Below are positions 19,355 to 29,090 of a DNA stretch of 64,000 nucleotides, piece after piece. The position numbers were made by a program, and so were the translations under genes. The notes beneath the pieces were generated by a model. That model searched no databases. It was not told where the DNA came from and was given only the letters and a program-made list of their open reading frames with translations. The first letter of the stretch is position 1; the number at the start of each line of letters is the position of its first letter. The DNA is from Bradyrhizobium sp. Ce-3 (GTDB taxonomy: Bacteria > Pseudomonadota > Alphaproteobacteria > Rhizobiales > Xanthobacteraceae), in NCBI RefSeq assembly GCF_022835695.1, contig NZ_BQUV01000007.1, positions 310,001-374,000 on the forward strand, read 5' to 3'.

Positions 19355-19876
19355 ATGTTGCGTTTGAAGGTTTTGGCCTCGGTGGTGCCCCTTGCCGTGG
19401 CCGCGGTATTTGCCCGCGCTGAAATCCTGCCGGGCCCGCGCCCCTGCATCGAGGTGGACGGCACCACGATGCAGATCGCATCGGTGCCCTGGCTGGCGCA
19501 GCTTCACGTCAGCTTCACCGACGACCCCGGCGTTGCGACCGTCCGGGTCCGGATCGCCGACAGCCCCGACGCCGCCGACTTCACCGTGATCGACGACATC
19601 GACGATGCCGAGGCCGGTGCGTGCGAGCGCAGCGCGGCGCCGCAGCTGATCGGGATTTCCGGCAAGCCGACGGCGACCGGCCCGATCATCTACCTGTCGC
19701 ATGATGATGGCCCGTCCGACTACCGCGTCTATGTGCAGTCGAAGACGTTCTCGGTGCGCGATGCCGCCGCCCTGATCGTCAGCGCCCGCGGCGGGCACCC
19801 CCGCCTCGAAGCGGCGTCGCAGGCGCCGCACACGCGCGTCCCGAACCCGGTCGTGGCGGAGTTAACCTCCCGCTAA
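19355..19876 (+). CDS. Small exported protein of unknown function
   Basis: 173 residues. The N-terminus MLRLKVLASVVPLAVAAVFA followed by RAE is a signal peptide, so the mature protein is periplasmic. The mature part is rich in Asp, Ala and Pro (IADSPDAADFTVIDDIDD) and has two cysteines, one in PCIEVDG and one in GACERS, which could pair. I do not recognise a family. Its stop codon overlaps the CtrA-like motif before the kinase gene, and it is only 14 bases from that gene, so the two may be co-transcribed. Confidence 0.7.
   Translation: MLRLKVLASVVPLAVAAVFARAEILPGPRPCIEVDGTTMQIASVPWLAQLHVSFTDDPGVATVRVRIADSPDAADFTVIDDIDDAEAGACERSAAPQLIGISGKPTATGPIIYLSHDDGPSDYRVYVQSKTFSVRDAAALIVSARGGHPRLEAASQAPHTRVPNPVVAELTSR
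19862..19876 (+). promoter_or_regulatory. Possible CtrA box before the hybrid kinase
   Basis: TTAA (19862-19865), seven bases, CTAA (19873-19876): seven of eight defined bases of the CtrA half-site pair TTAA-N7-TTAA. It overlaps the stop of the preceding gene. A single degenerate match in a 64 kb window is weak evidence. Confidence 0.3.
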
Positions 19877-19890
19877 CCCTGATCCGAGCG

Positions 19891-22257
19891 GTGGCGCGAA
19901 ACGGTCACCAACCTCAAGCACTTTTCAAGGTGGCCGACGCATCGTCATCGCCGGATCAAGTTATTTCAGGGCCACCATTGATGGGGCGTTTCTTCCGGAT
20001 CAAGTTGCGCCTGCGCCGCTTCCTGCGGCGCCATTCCTGGGTTGCGACGATCGTCCGCTCCTTCACGATCTTCTCGGTCGCATTCGGCGGCGCCTTCGGG
20101 TTCATTTCCGGCGCCCTCTCACCGCACAGCGGCTACGATCCCAATTCATTCGCAATCGGGGTCAGCTTCCTGTTCGCGCTCGCCTGCCTCTGGATCGTGA
20201 CGCTCGGCATCCGCCTGCGGCTGATGCGCAAGAGGTTGCGCACCGTCGCCATGCACAATGAGGCGATGGCCGACCGCAACTGGGAACTGCAGGAGGCCGA
20301 GCAACGCGCCTCGACCCTGTTCGAGGCGCAGGACGATCTGATCGTGCTGCGCGACCTCGACGGTCTCATCACCTATGCCAACGACGCCTATTGCGAGCTG
20401 GCGCAGATCCCCCGCGGCGAATTGATCGGCAGCACCGCCACGCTCAACGTGCTCGAACAGGGCGACACCGCGCTCGAATCCAACGGCACGCGGGTCTACG
20501 ACCAGAAGATCGAGGGCCCGCTCGGGCCGCGCTGGATCGCCTGGCGCGAGGGCCTCGTGCGCAACGATGCCGGCGCGCCCGCGGAGATGCAGAGCGTCGG
20601 CCGCGACGTCACCGACCGCACCGAGAGCGAGCGGGCGCTGGCCGAAGCCCGCGATCAGGCCGACGCCGCCAACCGCGCCAAGTCGCGCTTCCTGGCGATG
20701 GCCAGCCACGAGATCCGCACCCCGCTGAACGGCATCATCGGCATGAGCGGACTGCTGATGGACACGCAGCTGACGCCGGAGCAGACGACCTACGTCAAGG
20801 CGGTCAAGACATCCGGCGACGCACTGCTCGCGCTGATCGAGGAGCTGCTCGACTATTCCAAGATCGAGGCCGGCAAGATCGATCTCGAACATCGCGCCTT
20901 CGCGCTGTCCGGCCTGATCGAGGACATCACCGAGCTGCTGGCGCCGCGCGCGCAAACCAAGGGCATCGAGATCGCGGCCTATGTCGACGAGCGGCTGCCG
21001 ACACAGGTGACCGGCGATGCCGCACGGCTGCGCCAGGTGCTGCTCAACCTCGCCGGAAACGCCATCAAGTTCACCGCGACCGGCGGCGTGGCGCTGATCG
21101 TCGAGCCCGGCATCTGGCCGAACGAGATCAGCTTCCTGGTCCGCGACACCGGCATCGGCATCGCACCGGAGGCGCAGCAGCGCATCTTCCGCGAATTCGA
21201 GCAGGCCGACGACCGCATCGCGCGCAGCTATGGCGGCACCGGCCTCGGCCTCTCGATCAGCGACCGCATCGTCAGGCGGATGGGCGGCCGCATCACGCTG
21301 GCCAGCACGCCCGGCGCCGGCTCGACCTTCGAGGTGTCGATCCCGCTGGCCCGCGCCGACACCGGCGAGGCCAACGGCTTCACGGTGCCCGATCTCGCCA
21401 ACCAGTCGATCATGCTGGTCGCGCCGCACAGCATCGAGGCCTCGCTGATCTCGCGTCGGCTGCAGCGCTGGGGCGCGCAGACCTGCATCGTGTCGGATGC
21501 CAATGTGGCCGAGGCATTGCTGCCGGAGCGGAGCTGGCACGCGGTGCTGATCGACCACAGCCTCGGCGCGCCGGCGATGGAGGCGTTCGCCAACGCCGCC
21601 CGGCTCCATGCGATCCATCGCATCGTGATGTTCACGCCGGCGACGCGGCAGGAGCTTTCGGCCACCGAGACGGCGATGTTCACCGGCTATCTGGTGAAGC
21701 CGCTGCGCGCGTCCTCGCTCGCGGCACGCCTGACCGCGTCGCCCGAAATCGCCGCACCAAGCCTTGCGATGCCAGGTCTTGCGATCGAGGCCGTCGCCGA
21801 ATCCGCGCCCGCCGCGCCGGTGCCCGCGCCGCCGCACAAGGGGCTGTCGGTCCTGGTCGCCGAAGACAATGAGATCAACGCGCTGTTGATGCGCTCGCTG
21901 CTCACCCGGCTCGGCCACAACGTGGTCATCACCACCAATGGCGAGCAGGCGATGGAATCCTGGCTCTCGGCGAGGTCAGCCGGCACGCCCTATGATCTCG
22001 TGCTGATGGACATCCAGATGCCGCGCCTCAACGGCATCGAGACCACCAAGCAGATCCGTGCCCATGAGTCCGGCGAGCTGGCCGGCCAGTCGACCCGCCG
22101 CACCCCGATCCTGGCACTGACCGCCAACACGCTGGTGGAGGACCGCTATGCCTGCTTCGAAGCCGGCATGGATGGTTTCCTGATCAAGCCGCTCGACCGC
22201 GAGAAGCTGGAAGAAGCCCTCGCGGGCCTCGCCGCCGCGCGGCATATCGCGGCGTAG
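19891..22257 (+). CDS. Membrane hybrid sensor histidine kinase with PAS and two receiver domains
   Basis: 788 residues. Two membrane segments lie at about 53-75 and 88-108, with a short periplasmic loop. A PAS domain covers about 140-245, then a dimerisation domain with phospho-acceptor His273 in SHEIRTPLN and an ATPase domain with N box (390), [10 protein letters not shown] and GGTGLGLSI. Two receivers follow. The second (651-775) is canonical, with [11 protein letters not shown] and phospho-acceptor Asp707 in LMDIQMP. The first (505-615) keeps Asp555 and Lys603 but has lost the acidic pair (SIMLVAPHS). Start GTG 19891; ATG 19981 is a plausible later start. No response regulator gene is adjacent, so output partner is unknown. 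Confidence 0.92.
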   Translation: MARNGHQPQALFKVADASSSPDQVISGPPLMGRFFRIKLRLRRFLRRHSWVATIVRSFTIFSVAFGGAFGFISGALSPHSGYDPNSFAIGVSFLFALACLWIVTLGIRLRLMRKRLRTVAMHNEAMADRNWELQEAEQRASTLFEAQDDLIVLRDLDGLITYANDAYCELAQIPRGELIGSTATLNVLEQGDTALESNGTRVYDQKIEGPLGPRWIAWREGLVRNDAGAPAEMQSVGRDVTDRTESERALAEARDQADAANRAKSRFLAMASHEIRTPLNGIIGMSGLLMDTQLTPEQTTYVKAVKTSGDALLALIEELLDYSKIEAGKIDLEHRAFALSGLIEDITELLAPRAQTKGIEIAAYVDERLPTQVTGDAARLRQVLLNLAGNAIKFTATGGVALIVEPGIWPNEISFLVRDTGIGIAPEAQQRIFREFEQADDRIARSYGGTGLGLSISDRIVRRMGGRITLASTPGAGSTFEVSIPLARADTGEANGFTVPDLANQSIMLVAPHSIEASLISRRLQRWGAQTCIVSDANVAEALLPERSWHAVLIDHSLGAPAMEAFANAARLHAIHRIVMFTPATRQELSATETAMFTGYLVKPLRASSLAARLTASPEIAAPSLAMPGLAIEAVAESAPAAPVPAPPHKGLSVLVAEDNEINALLMRSLLTRLGHNVVITTNGEQAMESWLSARSAGTPYDLVLMDIQMPRLNGIETTKQIRAHESGELAGQSTRRTPILALTANTLVEDRYACFEAGMDGFLIKPLDREKLEEALAGLAAARHIAA

Positions 22258-22326
22258 CCTGCCACAAACTCGCCGTCGTCCCGGCGAAGGCTGTGATGTG
22301 GCCCGTTCGCTGAGATGCGGTGATGC

Positions 22327-23283
22327 TTACAGCCGCCGCAGCGCGACCGACTCCACCACGTGGTCGGCGCCCTTCTTCAGGATCAGCGTCGCGCGCGGGC
22401 GGGTCGGCAGGATGTTGTCCTCGAGATTGGCGAGGTTGGTGCGCTCCCAGATCGCGATCGCGGTTGCGGTCGCTTCCTCGTCCGACAGCGGCGCGTAGCG
22501 GTGGAAGTAGGACCTCGGATCGGTGAACGCGGTGTCGCGCAGCGCCAGGAAGCGCTTGATGTACCACTGCCGCAGTGCCGCCTCGTCGGCATCGATATAG
22601 ACCGAGAAGTCGAAGAAGTCGGACACGAACGGCACCGCCTTGCCATCGCGCGGCAGCCGCCCGGTCTGCAGCACGTTGACCCCCTCGACGATCAGGATAT
22701 CAGGCTGGTCGATCTCGACCCATTTGTTCGGCACGATGTCGTAGGTCAGATGCGAGTAGACCGGCGCGCGCACCCGGCGACGGCCCGCCTTGATGTCGCT
22801 GAGGAACGACAGCAGCGTCGGCAGGTCGTAGCTCTCCGGAAAGCCCTTCTTCTGCATGATGCCCTGCCGCTCGAGCACCGCATTGGGAAACAGGAAACCG
22901 TCGGTCGTGATCAGGTCGACCTTCGGCCGCGGCGACCAGCGCGCCAGCAGCGCCTGCAGCACGCGGGCGGTGGTCGACTTGCCGACCGCCACCGATCCGG
23001 CGACGCCGACGATGTAGGGCATCTTGCGATCGCGGATGTTGAGGAACTGGCGCTGCGAATAATACAGCCGCTGGGTCGCATCGACATAAATCGAGAGCAG
23101 CCGCGACAGCGGAAGATAAATGTCCTCGACCTCCTGCAAATCGAGGCGATCGTGCATCGAACGCAGGCGGTCGAATTCGCCCGGCTCGAGCGTCATCGGC
23201 GTATCGTCGCGCAGATGCGACCATTGCTGGCGCGTGAAGACGCGATAGGGGTTGTACTGCTGATCTGGTGCCCGGATGTCCAT
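22327..23283 (-). CDS. coaA: Pantothenate kinase, type I
   Basis: 318-residue kinase for the first step of coenzyme A synthesis (pantothenate to 4'-phosphopantothenate). P-loop [17 protein letters not shown] lies at about 93-109; [28 protein letters not shown] and [11 protein letters not shown] follow, all type I (PanK-I) features. ATG at 23281-23283 has GAGAGGGG before it on the minus strand; the start 30 bases earlier lacks a ribosome site. It follows hisE after 35 bases, so it probably ends the his transcript. Confidence 0.97.
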   Translation of the reverse strand: MDIRAPDQQYNPYRVFTRQQWSHLRDDTPMTLEPGEFDRLRSMHDRLDLQEVEDIYLPLSRLLSIYVDATQRLYYSQRQFLNIRDRKMPYIVGVAGSVAVGKSTTARVLQALLARWSPRPKVDLITTDGFLFPNAVLERQGIMQKKGFPESYDLPTLLSFLSDIKAGRRRVRAPVYSHLTYDIVPNKWVEIDQPDILIVEGVNVLQTGRLPRDGKAVPFVSDFFDFSVYIDADEAALRQWYIKRFLALRDTAFTDPRSYFHRYAPLSDEEATATAIAIWERTNLANLEDNILPTRPRATLILKKGADHVVESVALRRL

Positions 23284-23318
23284 GAGGCCGCCCCTCTCGA
23301 TGCGCTCGATCATTTGCG

Positions 23319-23642
23319 CTAGTCGCGCGTGCGCGACGCCTTCTCTTGCAGTCCCGACATCGAGGTGCGCATCTCCAGCTCGGCCTCGACATCTTCCAGC
23401 TTCACGCCGCGTGATTTCAACAGAACGAGCAGGTGAAACACGAGATCGGCACTTTCCGCGACGAGATGCTCGCGGTTGTTCTCGACCGCGGCGATCACGG
23501 TCTCGACCGCTTCCTCGCCCAATTTCCTGGCGCAGTGCTCCGCGCCCTTGTCGAGCAGCTTGCGGGTGTAGGACGCCTCGCCGCCCGTTGCAGCACGGGC
23601 GTCGATGGTGGCAGCCAAATCGTGGACCGTGAAACGCGACAT
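23319..23642 (-). CDS. hisE: Phosphoribosyl-ATP diphosphatase
   Basis: 107-residue all-alpha NTP pyrophosphatase catalysing the second step of histidine synthesis (PR-ATP to PR-AMP). Recognised by [21 protein letters not shown] (two overlapping blocks), [13 protein letters not shown] and [13 protein letters not shown] with the metal-binding ExxE and ExxD residues. ATG 23640-23642 chosen; TTG one codon earlier is possible. Stand-alone hisE, not fused to hisI. Downstream of hisF. Confidence 0.97.
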   Translation of the reverse strand: MSRFTVHDLAATIDARAATGGEASYTRKLLDKGAEHCARKLGEEAVETVIAAVENNREHLVAESADLVFHLLVLLKSRGVKLEDVEAELEMRTSMSGLQEKASRTRD

Positions 23643-23752
23643 CAACTCAACTCAAGCATGCGCATCGGCACCGCTGTGGTGCCATCCCTTAGGTGGGGAC
23701 TTAGCATTTTTGTGACAAGGAGTCCCAGACCACTCTGTTTCCGGACCATGCT

Positions 23753-24529
23753 CTAGGGATCGAGCCGCATCGGCAGGCCGGCGCGCACCATGTGATCCTT
23801 GGCCTGGCGAATGGTAAATTCCCCGAAGTGGAAGATCGACGCCGCCAGCACGCCGGTGGCATGACCCTCGCGGACGCCGTCGACCAGGTGATCGAGATTG
23901 CCGACGCCGCCGGACGCGATAACCGGTACGGGGACACTATCCGCGATCGCCCGGGTCAGCGGCAGGTCAAAACCCTGCCTGGTGCCGTCCCGGTCCATCG
24001 ACGTCAGCAGGATTTCACCGGCGCCGAGCGCGACGACCTCCTGGGCATATTCGATGGCATCGATCCCGGTGGCATTCCGTCCACCATGGGTGAAGATCTC
24101 CCAGCGGTCAGAGCCGCCGGCGCGCTTGACCCGCTTGGCGTCGATCGCGACCACGATGCACTGCTCGCCGAACTTCTCGGCGGCTTCCTTGACGAACTCG
24201 CGGCGGCTGACCGCCGCTGAATTGATCGAGACCTTGTCGGCGCCATAGCGCAGCAAGGTCTTGATGTCGTCGACGGTGCGGACGCCGCCGCCGACCGTCA
24301 GCGGCATGAAGCAGGCTTCAGCCGTCCGCCGCACCACGTCGAGCATGATGCCGCGGTTCTCATGGGTGGCGGTGATGTCGAGGAAGGTGAGTTCGTCGGC
24401 GCCGGCGGCGTCATAGGCGATCGCGGCCTCGACCGGATCGCCGGCGTCGCGCAGATCGACGAAGTTGACGCCCTTGACCACGCGCCCGTCCTTGACGTCG
24501 AGGCAGGGGATCACGCGAACCTTGAACAT
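23753..24529 (-). CDS. hisF: Imidazole glycerol phosphate synthase, cyclase subunit
   Basis: 258-residue TIM barrel that joins ammonia from HisH to PRFAR, giving IGP and AICAR. It opens [20 protein letters not shown] with the catalytic Asp, and carries the second catalytic Asp in [12 protein letters not shown], with phosphate-binding [12 protein letters not shown]. Nine bases after hisA on the same strand. Confidence 0.99.
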   Translation of the reverse strand: MFKVRVIPCLDVKDGRVVKGVNFVDLRDAGDPVEAAIAYDAAGADELTFLDITATHENRGIMLDVVRRTAEACFMPLTVGGGVRTVDDIKTLLRYGADKVSINSAAVSRREFVKEAAEKFGEQCIVVAIDAKRVKRAGGSDRWEIFTHGGRNATGIDAIEYAQEVVALGAGEILLTSMDRDGTRQGFDLPLTRAIADSVPVPVIASGGVGNLDHLVDGVREGHATGVLAASIFHFGEFTIRQAKDHMVRAGLPMRLDP

Positions 24530-24538
24530 GGCTGTCTC

Positions 24539-25270
24539 CTAGGCCGCGGTCTTGATCAGCTTGAGCGCCGCGGCCGGATCGAGCCGGCCGTCATAGAGCG
24601 CACGGCCGACGATGGCGCCGGCGAGCTTTTTGGCGCGCGGCTCCAGCAGCGCCTTGACGTCGTCGATCGAGGCAAAGCCGCCGGATGCGATCACCGGAAT
24701 CGAGATGCGGTCGGCCAGCGCGATGGTGGCGTCGAGGTTAAGGCCCTTGAGCAGGCCGTCGCGGGCGATGTCGGTGAAGATGATCGCGGCGACACCGGCG
24801 TCCTCGAAGCGCTGCGCGATCTCGAGCGCCGTCACATGCGAGGTCTCGGCCCAGCCCTCGACCGCGACCTTGCCGTCACGCGCATCGAGGCCCACGGCGA
24901 CACGGCCGGGGAATTTCTTCGCCGCGCCCTTCACCAGCTCGGGATCGCGCACCGCCGCGGTGCCGATGATGACGCGCGTGATGCCCTTGTCGAGCCAGGC
25001 TTCGATGGTCGCGAGGTCGCGAATGCCGCCGCCGAGCTGCACCGGCATGGTGACGGCCTTCAGCATCGCCTCCACCGCATGGGCATTCATCGGCTTGCCG
25101 GCGAACGCACCGTCGAGATCGACGACGTGGAGATATTCAAAACCCTGCGCGGCGAAGCTTCGCGCCTGCGCCGCCGGATCGAGATTGAACACGGTGGCGC
25201 GCGCCATGTCGCCCTGCTCCAGGCGCACGCACTGGCCGTTCTTCAGATCAACCGCTGGAAAGAGAATCAC
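24539..25270 (-). CDS. hisA: ProFAR isomerase (phosphoribosylformimino-AICAR-P isomerase)
   Basis: 243-residue TIM-barrel isomerase, fourth step of histidine synthesis. The protein starts (M)[16 protein letters not shown] with the catalytic Asp, and has [28 protein letters not shown] (second catalytic Asp) and [13 protein letters not shown]. The start is GTG at 25268-25270, overlapping the hisH stop in a GTGA, which indicates translational coupling. Confidence 0.98.
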   Translation of the reverse strand: MILFPAVDLKNGQCVRLEQGDMARATVFNLDPAAQARSFAAQGFEYLHVVDLDGAFAGKPMNAHAVEAMLKAVTMPVQLGGGIRDLATIEAWLDKGITRVIIGTAAVRDPELVKGAAKKFPGRVAVGLDARDGKVAVEGWAETSHVTALEIAQRFEDAGVAAIIFTDIARDGLLKGLNLDATIALADRISIPVIASGGFASIDDVKALLEPRAKKLAGAIVGRALYDGRLDPAAALKLIKTAA

Positions 25271-25917
25271 GGCTTCCACTTCAAGAAATTGGAGATCAGA
25301 GCGAGGCCGAAGCGCTGGCTCTTCTCGGGGTGAAACTGGGTGCCGACAGCGGTGTCCTTGCCGACGATCGCGGTCACCGGCCCGCCGTAATCGGCGCGCG
25401 CCAGCACATCCGCCTCGTTGGCGGCGTTGAGGTGATAGGAGTGCACGAAATAGGCGTGGCGCCCCTTCGGCCCGAGCGGCAGCCGCTCCAGCAGGGGGTG
25501 CTCGCGCACCATGTCGAGCGTATTCCAGCCCATATGCGGCACTTTCAGGCTCTCGTCGCGCGGCTCGATCTTGACGACATCGCCGCCGATCCAGTTGAAG
25601 CCCTCGGTGATCACGTGCTCCTTGCCGCGCGTCGCCATCAGCTGCATGCCGACGCAGATGCCGAAGAACGGCCGTGCCTTGACCCGCACCGCCTCGGTGA
25701 GCGCTTCCAGCATGCCGTCGACCGCATCGACGCCGCGGCGGCAATCGGCGAACGCGCCGACGCCGGGCAGCACGATCCGATCGGCGCGATACACCGCGTC
25801 GGGATCGCGCGTCACCTTGATGGCTTGCGGATCCTCCATGCTGCGCGCGGCGCGCTCGAAAGCCTTCGCCGCCGAATGCAGATTGCCGGAGCCGTAATCG
25901 ATGATTGCAACCGTCAT
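25267..25917 (-). CDS. hisH: Imidazole glycerol phosphate synthase, glutaminase subunit
   Basis: 216-residue class I glutamine amidotransferase feeding ammonia to HisF. Visible: [28 protein letters not shown], nucleophile Cys in [13 protein letters not shown] and the C-terminal His/Glu pair in [13 protein letters not shown] 25915-25917 overlaps the stop of the DUF2628 gene by four bases (ATGA), and its own stop overlaps hisA, so three genes in a row are coupled. Confidence 0.98.
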   Translation of the reverse strand: MTVAIIDYGSGNLHSAAKAFERAARSMEDPQAIKVTRDPDAVYRADRIVLPGVGAFADCRRGVDAVDGMLEALTEAVRVKARPFFGICVGMQLMATRGKEHVITEGFNWIGGDVVKIEPRDESLKVPHMGWNTLDMVREHPLLERLPLGPKGRHAYFVHSYHLNAANEADVLARADYGGPVTAIVGKDTAVGTQFHPEKSQRFGLALISNFLKWKP

Positions 25918-26444
25918 CGCGATCCTCCTGGCTCTGGAAACAATCCGATGATGCCGCCCTGCGGCATCGGCGGGGGTTTTGAGAATGATTGACCTGGCAC
26001 GTCCCGGGTCGGGGGTGGCCCGCCGCGATCGACCGACCGCTGGTCGTTGACGGCGCCGCGATGCCGCGCGGTCCAGCGCTCGAAGAAGCGGTGTTCGGCG
26101 TCCAACAGATTGTCGGCCACGACGATGTCGAGCTGGCGCCATTTGCGCCGCGACAGCGTCCAGCGCTGCAGCGTCGCCGCTTCCAGCCCGATCAGCACCA
26201 TCAGCACCAGGTCGACGAGGAAGATCGCCCCGCGGCCGATACCGAGCCTGGCCAGCGCATAATCGATCGCGAAGGTGAGGATGAGCCAGCCGATCAGCGC
26301 CAGCCAGAGCCTGTTCCAGGCGAGCCAAACCACGCCCGCAACCGCGGCCCAGAAATGGAAGCCGTCGCGCACGAAGACGAACTTGTCGGTCGCCGCGAGA
26401 TCGGCGCCGTTGGCCACGGGGGCATGCACTGTATAGACCGGCAT
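25914..26444 (-). CDS. DUF2628 membrane protein inside the his operon
   Basis: 176 residues. The N-terminus [20 protein letters not shown] and the following [19 protein letters not shown] are typical of DUF2628 proteins. Three hydrophobic segments lie at about 33-47, 49-63 and 74-92; the C-terminal half is soluble, with a Pro/Gly-rich end. Function unknown. It overlaps hisH by four bases and sits between hisB and hisH, a position seen in rhizobial his clusters, but nothing ties it to histidine. Confidence 0.85.
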   Translation of the reverse strand: MPVYTVHAPVANGADLAATDKFVFVRDGFHFWAAVAGVVWLAWNRLWLALIGWLILTFAIDYALARLGIGRGAIFLVDLVLMVLIGLEAATLQRWTLSRRKWRQLDIVVADNLLDAEHRFFERWTARHRGAVNDQRSVDRGGPPPTRDVPGQSFSKPPPMPQGGIIGLFPEPGGSR

Positions 26445-26477
26445 CGAACGCTCCGCCGAGGATGAACTCTACTTACC

Positions 26478-26523
26478 GCATGATCTCCGGGAAAACCGGT
26501 GCCACCGTTTCCGGATCATGCTC
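26478..26523. repeat. Dispersed palindromic repeat (GCATGATC...GGATCATGC)
   Basis: GCATGATCTCCGGGAAAACC and reverse arm GGTGCCACCGTTTCCGGATC followed by ATGCT. Lies between hisB and the DUF2628 gene and could form a hairpin in the his transcript. A fragment of the same family is near 23735-23752, between hisF and hisE. Confidence 0.8.
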
Positions 26524-26529
26524 CCCCGA

Positions 26530-27123
26530 TCAGCCGCCGAGCTGACCCTTGGTCGAGGGCACTTCGCCCTGGGCCCGCGGATCGATCGCAACCGCCGTCC
26601 GCAGCGCCCTCGCCAAACCCTTGAAACAGGATTCGGAGATATGATGGCTGTTCTCGCCATATAGGGTCTCGACGTGGAGAGTCACGCCGGCGTTCATCGC
26701 GAAGGCGTTGAACCACTCGCGCACCAGCTCGGTGTCGAACTCGCCGATCTTGTCGCGCGGGAACGCGACCTTGAACACCAGCACCGGGCGGCCGGAAACG
26801 TCGATCACGACGCGCGACAGCGTCTCGTCCATCGGCATGTGGATCGAGGCGTAACGGGTGATGCCGGCCATGTTGCCGAGCGCCTGCTTGACAGCCTGCC
26901 CGAGCGCGATCCCGACGTCTTCGGTGGTGTGGTGGTAATCGACATGGAGATCGCCATCCGCCTTCACCGTGATATCGATGCGCGAATGCCGGGCCAGGAG
27001 GTCGAGCATATGGTCGAAGAAGCCGATCCCGGTCGAAACCGTGGATACGCCTGCTCCGTCGAGGTTGACCGTCACCTCGATGTCGGTCTCCTTGGTCTTG
27101 CGCTTGATGGTTGCCGTGCGCAT
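26530..27123 (-). CDS. hisB: Imidazoleglycerol-phosphate dehydratase
   Basis: 197-residue dehydratase, sixth step of histidine synthesis. Duplicated metal sites are visible: [19 protein letters not shown] and [17 protein letters not shown] in the first half, and [16 protein letters not shown] with [10 protein letters not shown] in the second. Stand-alone dehydratase without a phosphatase domain, as in other alphaproteobacteria. ATG 27121-27123; first gene of the leftward his cluster. Confidence 0.98.
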   Translation of the reverse strand: MRTATIKRKTKETDIEVTVNLDGAGVSTVSTGIGFFDHMLDLLARHSRIDITVKADGDLHVDYHHTTEDVGIALGQAVKQALGNMAGITRYASIHMPMDETLSRVVIDVSGRPVLVFKVAFPRDKIGEFDTELVREWFNAFAMNAGVTLHVETLYGENSHHISESCFKGLARALRTAVAIDPRAQGEVPSTKGQLGG

Positions 27124-27254
27124 GAAGATTAAGCTTTCCCGTGCCGAAAACGCCGGTCTTTTAACAGGCTGATGTCACCTTCGCTACTGCGGGATGACCC
27201 CGAAACGGCCTAACTTCGGGCCATGGTGACCGGAAATCCTTGTCGATTTAGTTG

Positions 27255-27335
27255 TGACGCGTTTTCTTCCCGCGAACCGGTGCCCATCCCGGATCGAGTC
27301 CGGGACAGGCTTCGCTCGAAAACGCTCTGATTTCC
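27255..27335. repeat. Dispersed repeat in the hisB/hslV spacer
   Basis: Contains GACGCGTTTTCTTCCCGCG, an inner inverted pair CCCGGAT / ATCCGGG-like (ATCCCGGATCGAGTCCGGGA), and TTCGCTCGAAAACGCTCTG, shared with 6752 and 12950. Fills most of the spacer upstream of hslV. Confidence 0.75.
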
Positions 27336-27390
27336 CCCGATTGTAACCCCCTGCCCGACCGCCTAAATCTGCCCGGAAGAGAGGTAAACT

Positions 27391-27948
27391 ATGCAAGCAT
27401 CCCAAAATGAGCTGCCGGTCTGGCATGGCACCACGATCTGCACGGTCCGCAAGGGCGGCAAGGTGGTGATCGGCGGCGACGGGCAGGTCTCGATCGGCCA
27501 GACCGTGATCAAGGCCAATGCCAGGAAGGTCCGCCGGATCGGCAAGGGCGACGTGATCGGCGGCTTTGCCGGCGCCACCGCCGACGCCTTCACCCTGTTC
27601 GAGCGGCTGGAAAGCAAGCTGGAGCAGTATCCGGGGCAATTGACCCGGGCCGCCGTCGAGCTCGCCAAGGACTGGCGCACCGACCGTTATCTGCGTCGGC
27701 TGGAGGCCATGATGATCGTGGCCGACAAGGACGTCTCCCTGGTGCTGACCGGCACCGGCGACGTGCTGGAGCCCGAATCCGGGGTGATGGCGATCGGTTC
27801 CGGCGGCAATTACGCCCTCGCCGCGGCCCGCGCGCTGGTCGATACCGACAAGGACGCCGAGACCATCGTCCGCCGCGCGCTGGATATCGCCGCCGATATC
27901 TGCGTCTACACCAACCGCAACGTGACGATCGAGACGATCGGCGGCTGA
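27391..27948 (+). CDS. hslV: ATP-dependent protease subunit HslV
   Basis: 185-residue proteasome-like peptidase of the HslUV complex. The catalytic Thr lies in [20 protein letters not shown]; the N-terminal segment before it (about 13 residues) is processed. Further on are [18 protein letters not shown] and [21 protein letters not shown] site precedes ATG 27391. Two bases separate it from the GNAT gene, so hslV, GNAT, DUF2585 and hslU read as one unit. Confidence 0.98.
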   Translation: MQASQNELPVWHGTTICTVRKGGKVVIGGDGQVSIGQTVIKANARKVRRIGKGDVIGGFAGATADAFTLFERLESKLEQYPGQLTRAAVELAKDWRTDRYLRRLEAMMIVADKDVSLVLTGTGDVLEPESGVMAIGSGGNYALAAARALVDTDKDAETIVRRALDIAADICVYTNRNVTIETIGG

Positions 27949-27950
27949 GC

Positions 27951-28436
27951 ATGGCCGGCCCCTATCATTTCCGCCCGATGACGACGGCCGACCTGCCGCA
28001 GATCAGGCGGTGGCTGGCATTGCCGCATGTCCGTGAGTGGTGGGGCGATCCGGCCGAGCAATATGCGCTGGTCAGCGGCGACCTCGATGAGCCGGCGATG
28101 GACCAGTTCATCGCCGCGACCGATCAGGGCGATATCGGCTATATCCAGTGCTACGACCTGACGGCGTGGAATTCAGGCTTCGGCACCCATCCGGCCGGCA
28201 CCCGCGGCATCGATCTCTTCATCGGCGAGCCAACGATGATCGAGGGCGGCCACGGCTCGGCGCTGATCCGCGCCTTTGCCGACGACCGGCTGGCGCAAGG
28301 TGCGCCGCGCATCGTCACCGATCCCGATCCGGCCAATGCGCGTGCCGTCCGTGCCTATGCGAAGGCCGGCTTCCGAGAGGCAGGAATGGTCGACACGCCC
28401 GACGGGCCGGCGCTGCTGATGGTGCGCGACGCATGA
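27951..28436 (+). CDS. GNAT acetyltransferase, aminoglycoside 6'-N-acetyltransferase-like
   Basis: 161-residue GNAT domain protein. It opens [25 protein letters not shown], split here as [15 protein letters not shown] and HVREWWGDP, the pattern of the AAC(6') and siderophore-acetylase subgroup. GIDLFIGEP and [11 protein letters not shown] hold the acetyl-CoA loop. The substrate is not known; resistance should not be assumed from this similarity. Start two bases after hslV, stop overlapping the next ATG in ATGA, so coupled on both sides. Confidence 0.85.
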   Translation: MAGPYHFRPMTTADLPQIRRWLALPHVREWWGDPAEQYALVSGDLDEPAMDQFIAATDQGDIGYIQCYDLTAWNSGFGTHPAGTRGIDLFIGEPTMIEGGHGSALIRAFADDRLAQGAPRIVTDPDPANARAVRAYAKAGFREAGMVDTPDGPALLMVRDA

Positions 28437-29029
28437 CGATCGCGCCAAAGCCCGGCATTCGCGTTCCGGCGTGGCAATGGCTCGCGATCGCAGCCGCGCT
28501 GCTCGCGCTCCAAGCGGCGTTGCTCTATGCGATGGGCCGTTTACCGATCTGCGCCTGCGGCTATGTCAAGCTCTGGCACGGCACGGTGCAGAGCTCGGAG
28601 AACTCGCAGCATATCGCCGATTGGTACACGCTGTCGCATGTGCTGCATGGCCTGCTGTTCTATGGCCTGACCTTCCTGCTGCTGCCGCGGCTCGCCTGGC
28701 CGGGGCGGCTGATTGTCGCGATGCTGATCGAGGGCAGCTGGGAGCTCGTCGAAAACTCCAACTGGATCATCGAGCGCTACCGCGCCGGCACGATCTCGCT
28801 CGACTATTACGGCGACACCATCGTCAATTCGGTCTCGGACACGCTCGCGATGGTTTTCGGCTTCCTGCTGGCGCGCAAGCTGCCGATCGCCGCAACGGTC
28901 GCGCTCGGGATTGTGTTCGAAATCGTGATGCTGCTGCACATTCGCGACAATCTGACGCTCAACATCATCATGCTGATCCACCCGTTCGAGGCGATCAGGC
29001 AGTGGCAGGCCGGTCCGCCCATCTTTTAG
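28433..29029 (+). CDS. DUF2585 (UPF0314) membrane protein
   Basis: 198-residue integral membrane protein of unknown function, with about five hydrophobic segments (for example 14-34, 68-84, 136-150). The family marks are [38 protein letters not shown] and [18 protein letters not shown]. In rhizobia this family is commonly found beside hslUV. ATG 28433 overlaps the GNAT stop. Sixty-one bases precede hslU. Confidence 0.9.
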   Translation: MTIAPKPGIRVPAWQWLAIAAALLALQAALLYAMGRLPICACGYVKLWHGTVQSSENSQHIADWYTLSHVLHGLLFYGLTFLLLPRLAWPGRLIVAMLIEGSWELVENSNWIIERYRAGTISLDYYGDTIVNSVSDTLAMVFGFLLARKLPIAATVALGIVFEIVMLLHIRDNLTLNIIMLIHPFEAIRQWQAGPPIF

Positions 29030-29090
29030 GGGATATTGCCTTGGAAGAGTGCCGCTTGCCGAGACCCCGATTTCAACCTAGCTAGAGCCA

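Noticed and set aside
27300-27390. RpoH promoter for hslV
   Set aside because: CTCGAAAA and CCCCCGATTG pieces occur but neither the rhizobial nor the enteric heat-shock pattern is met.
27951-28436. Aminoglycoside resistance gene
   Set aside because: The GNAT sequence is AAC(6')-like but sits in a housekeeping operon with no mobile context; resistance cannot be claimed from similarity.
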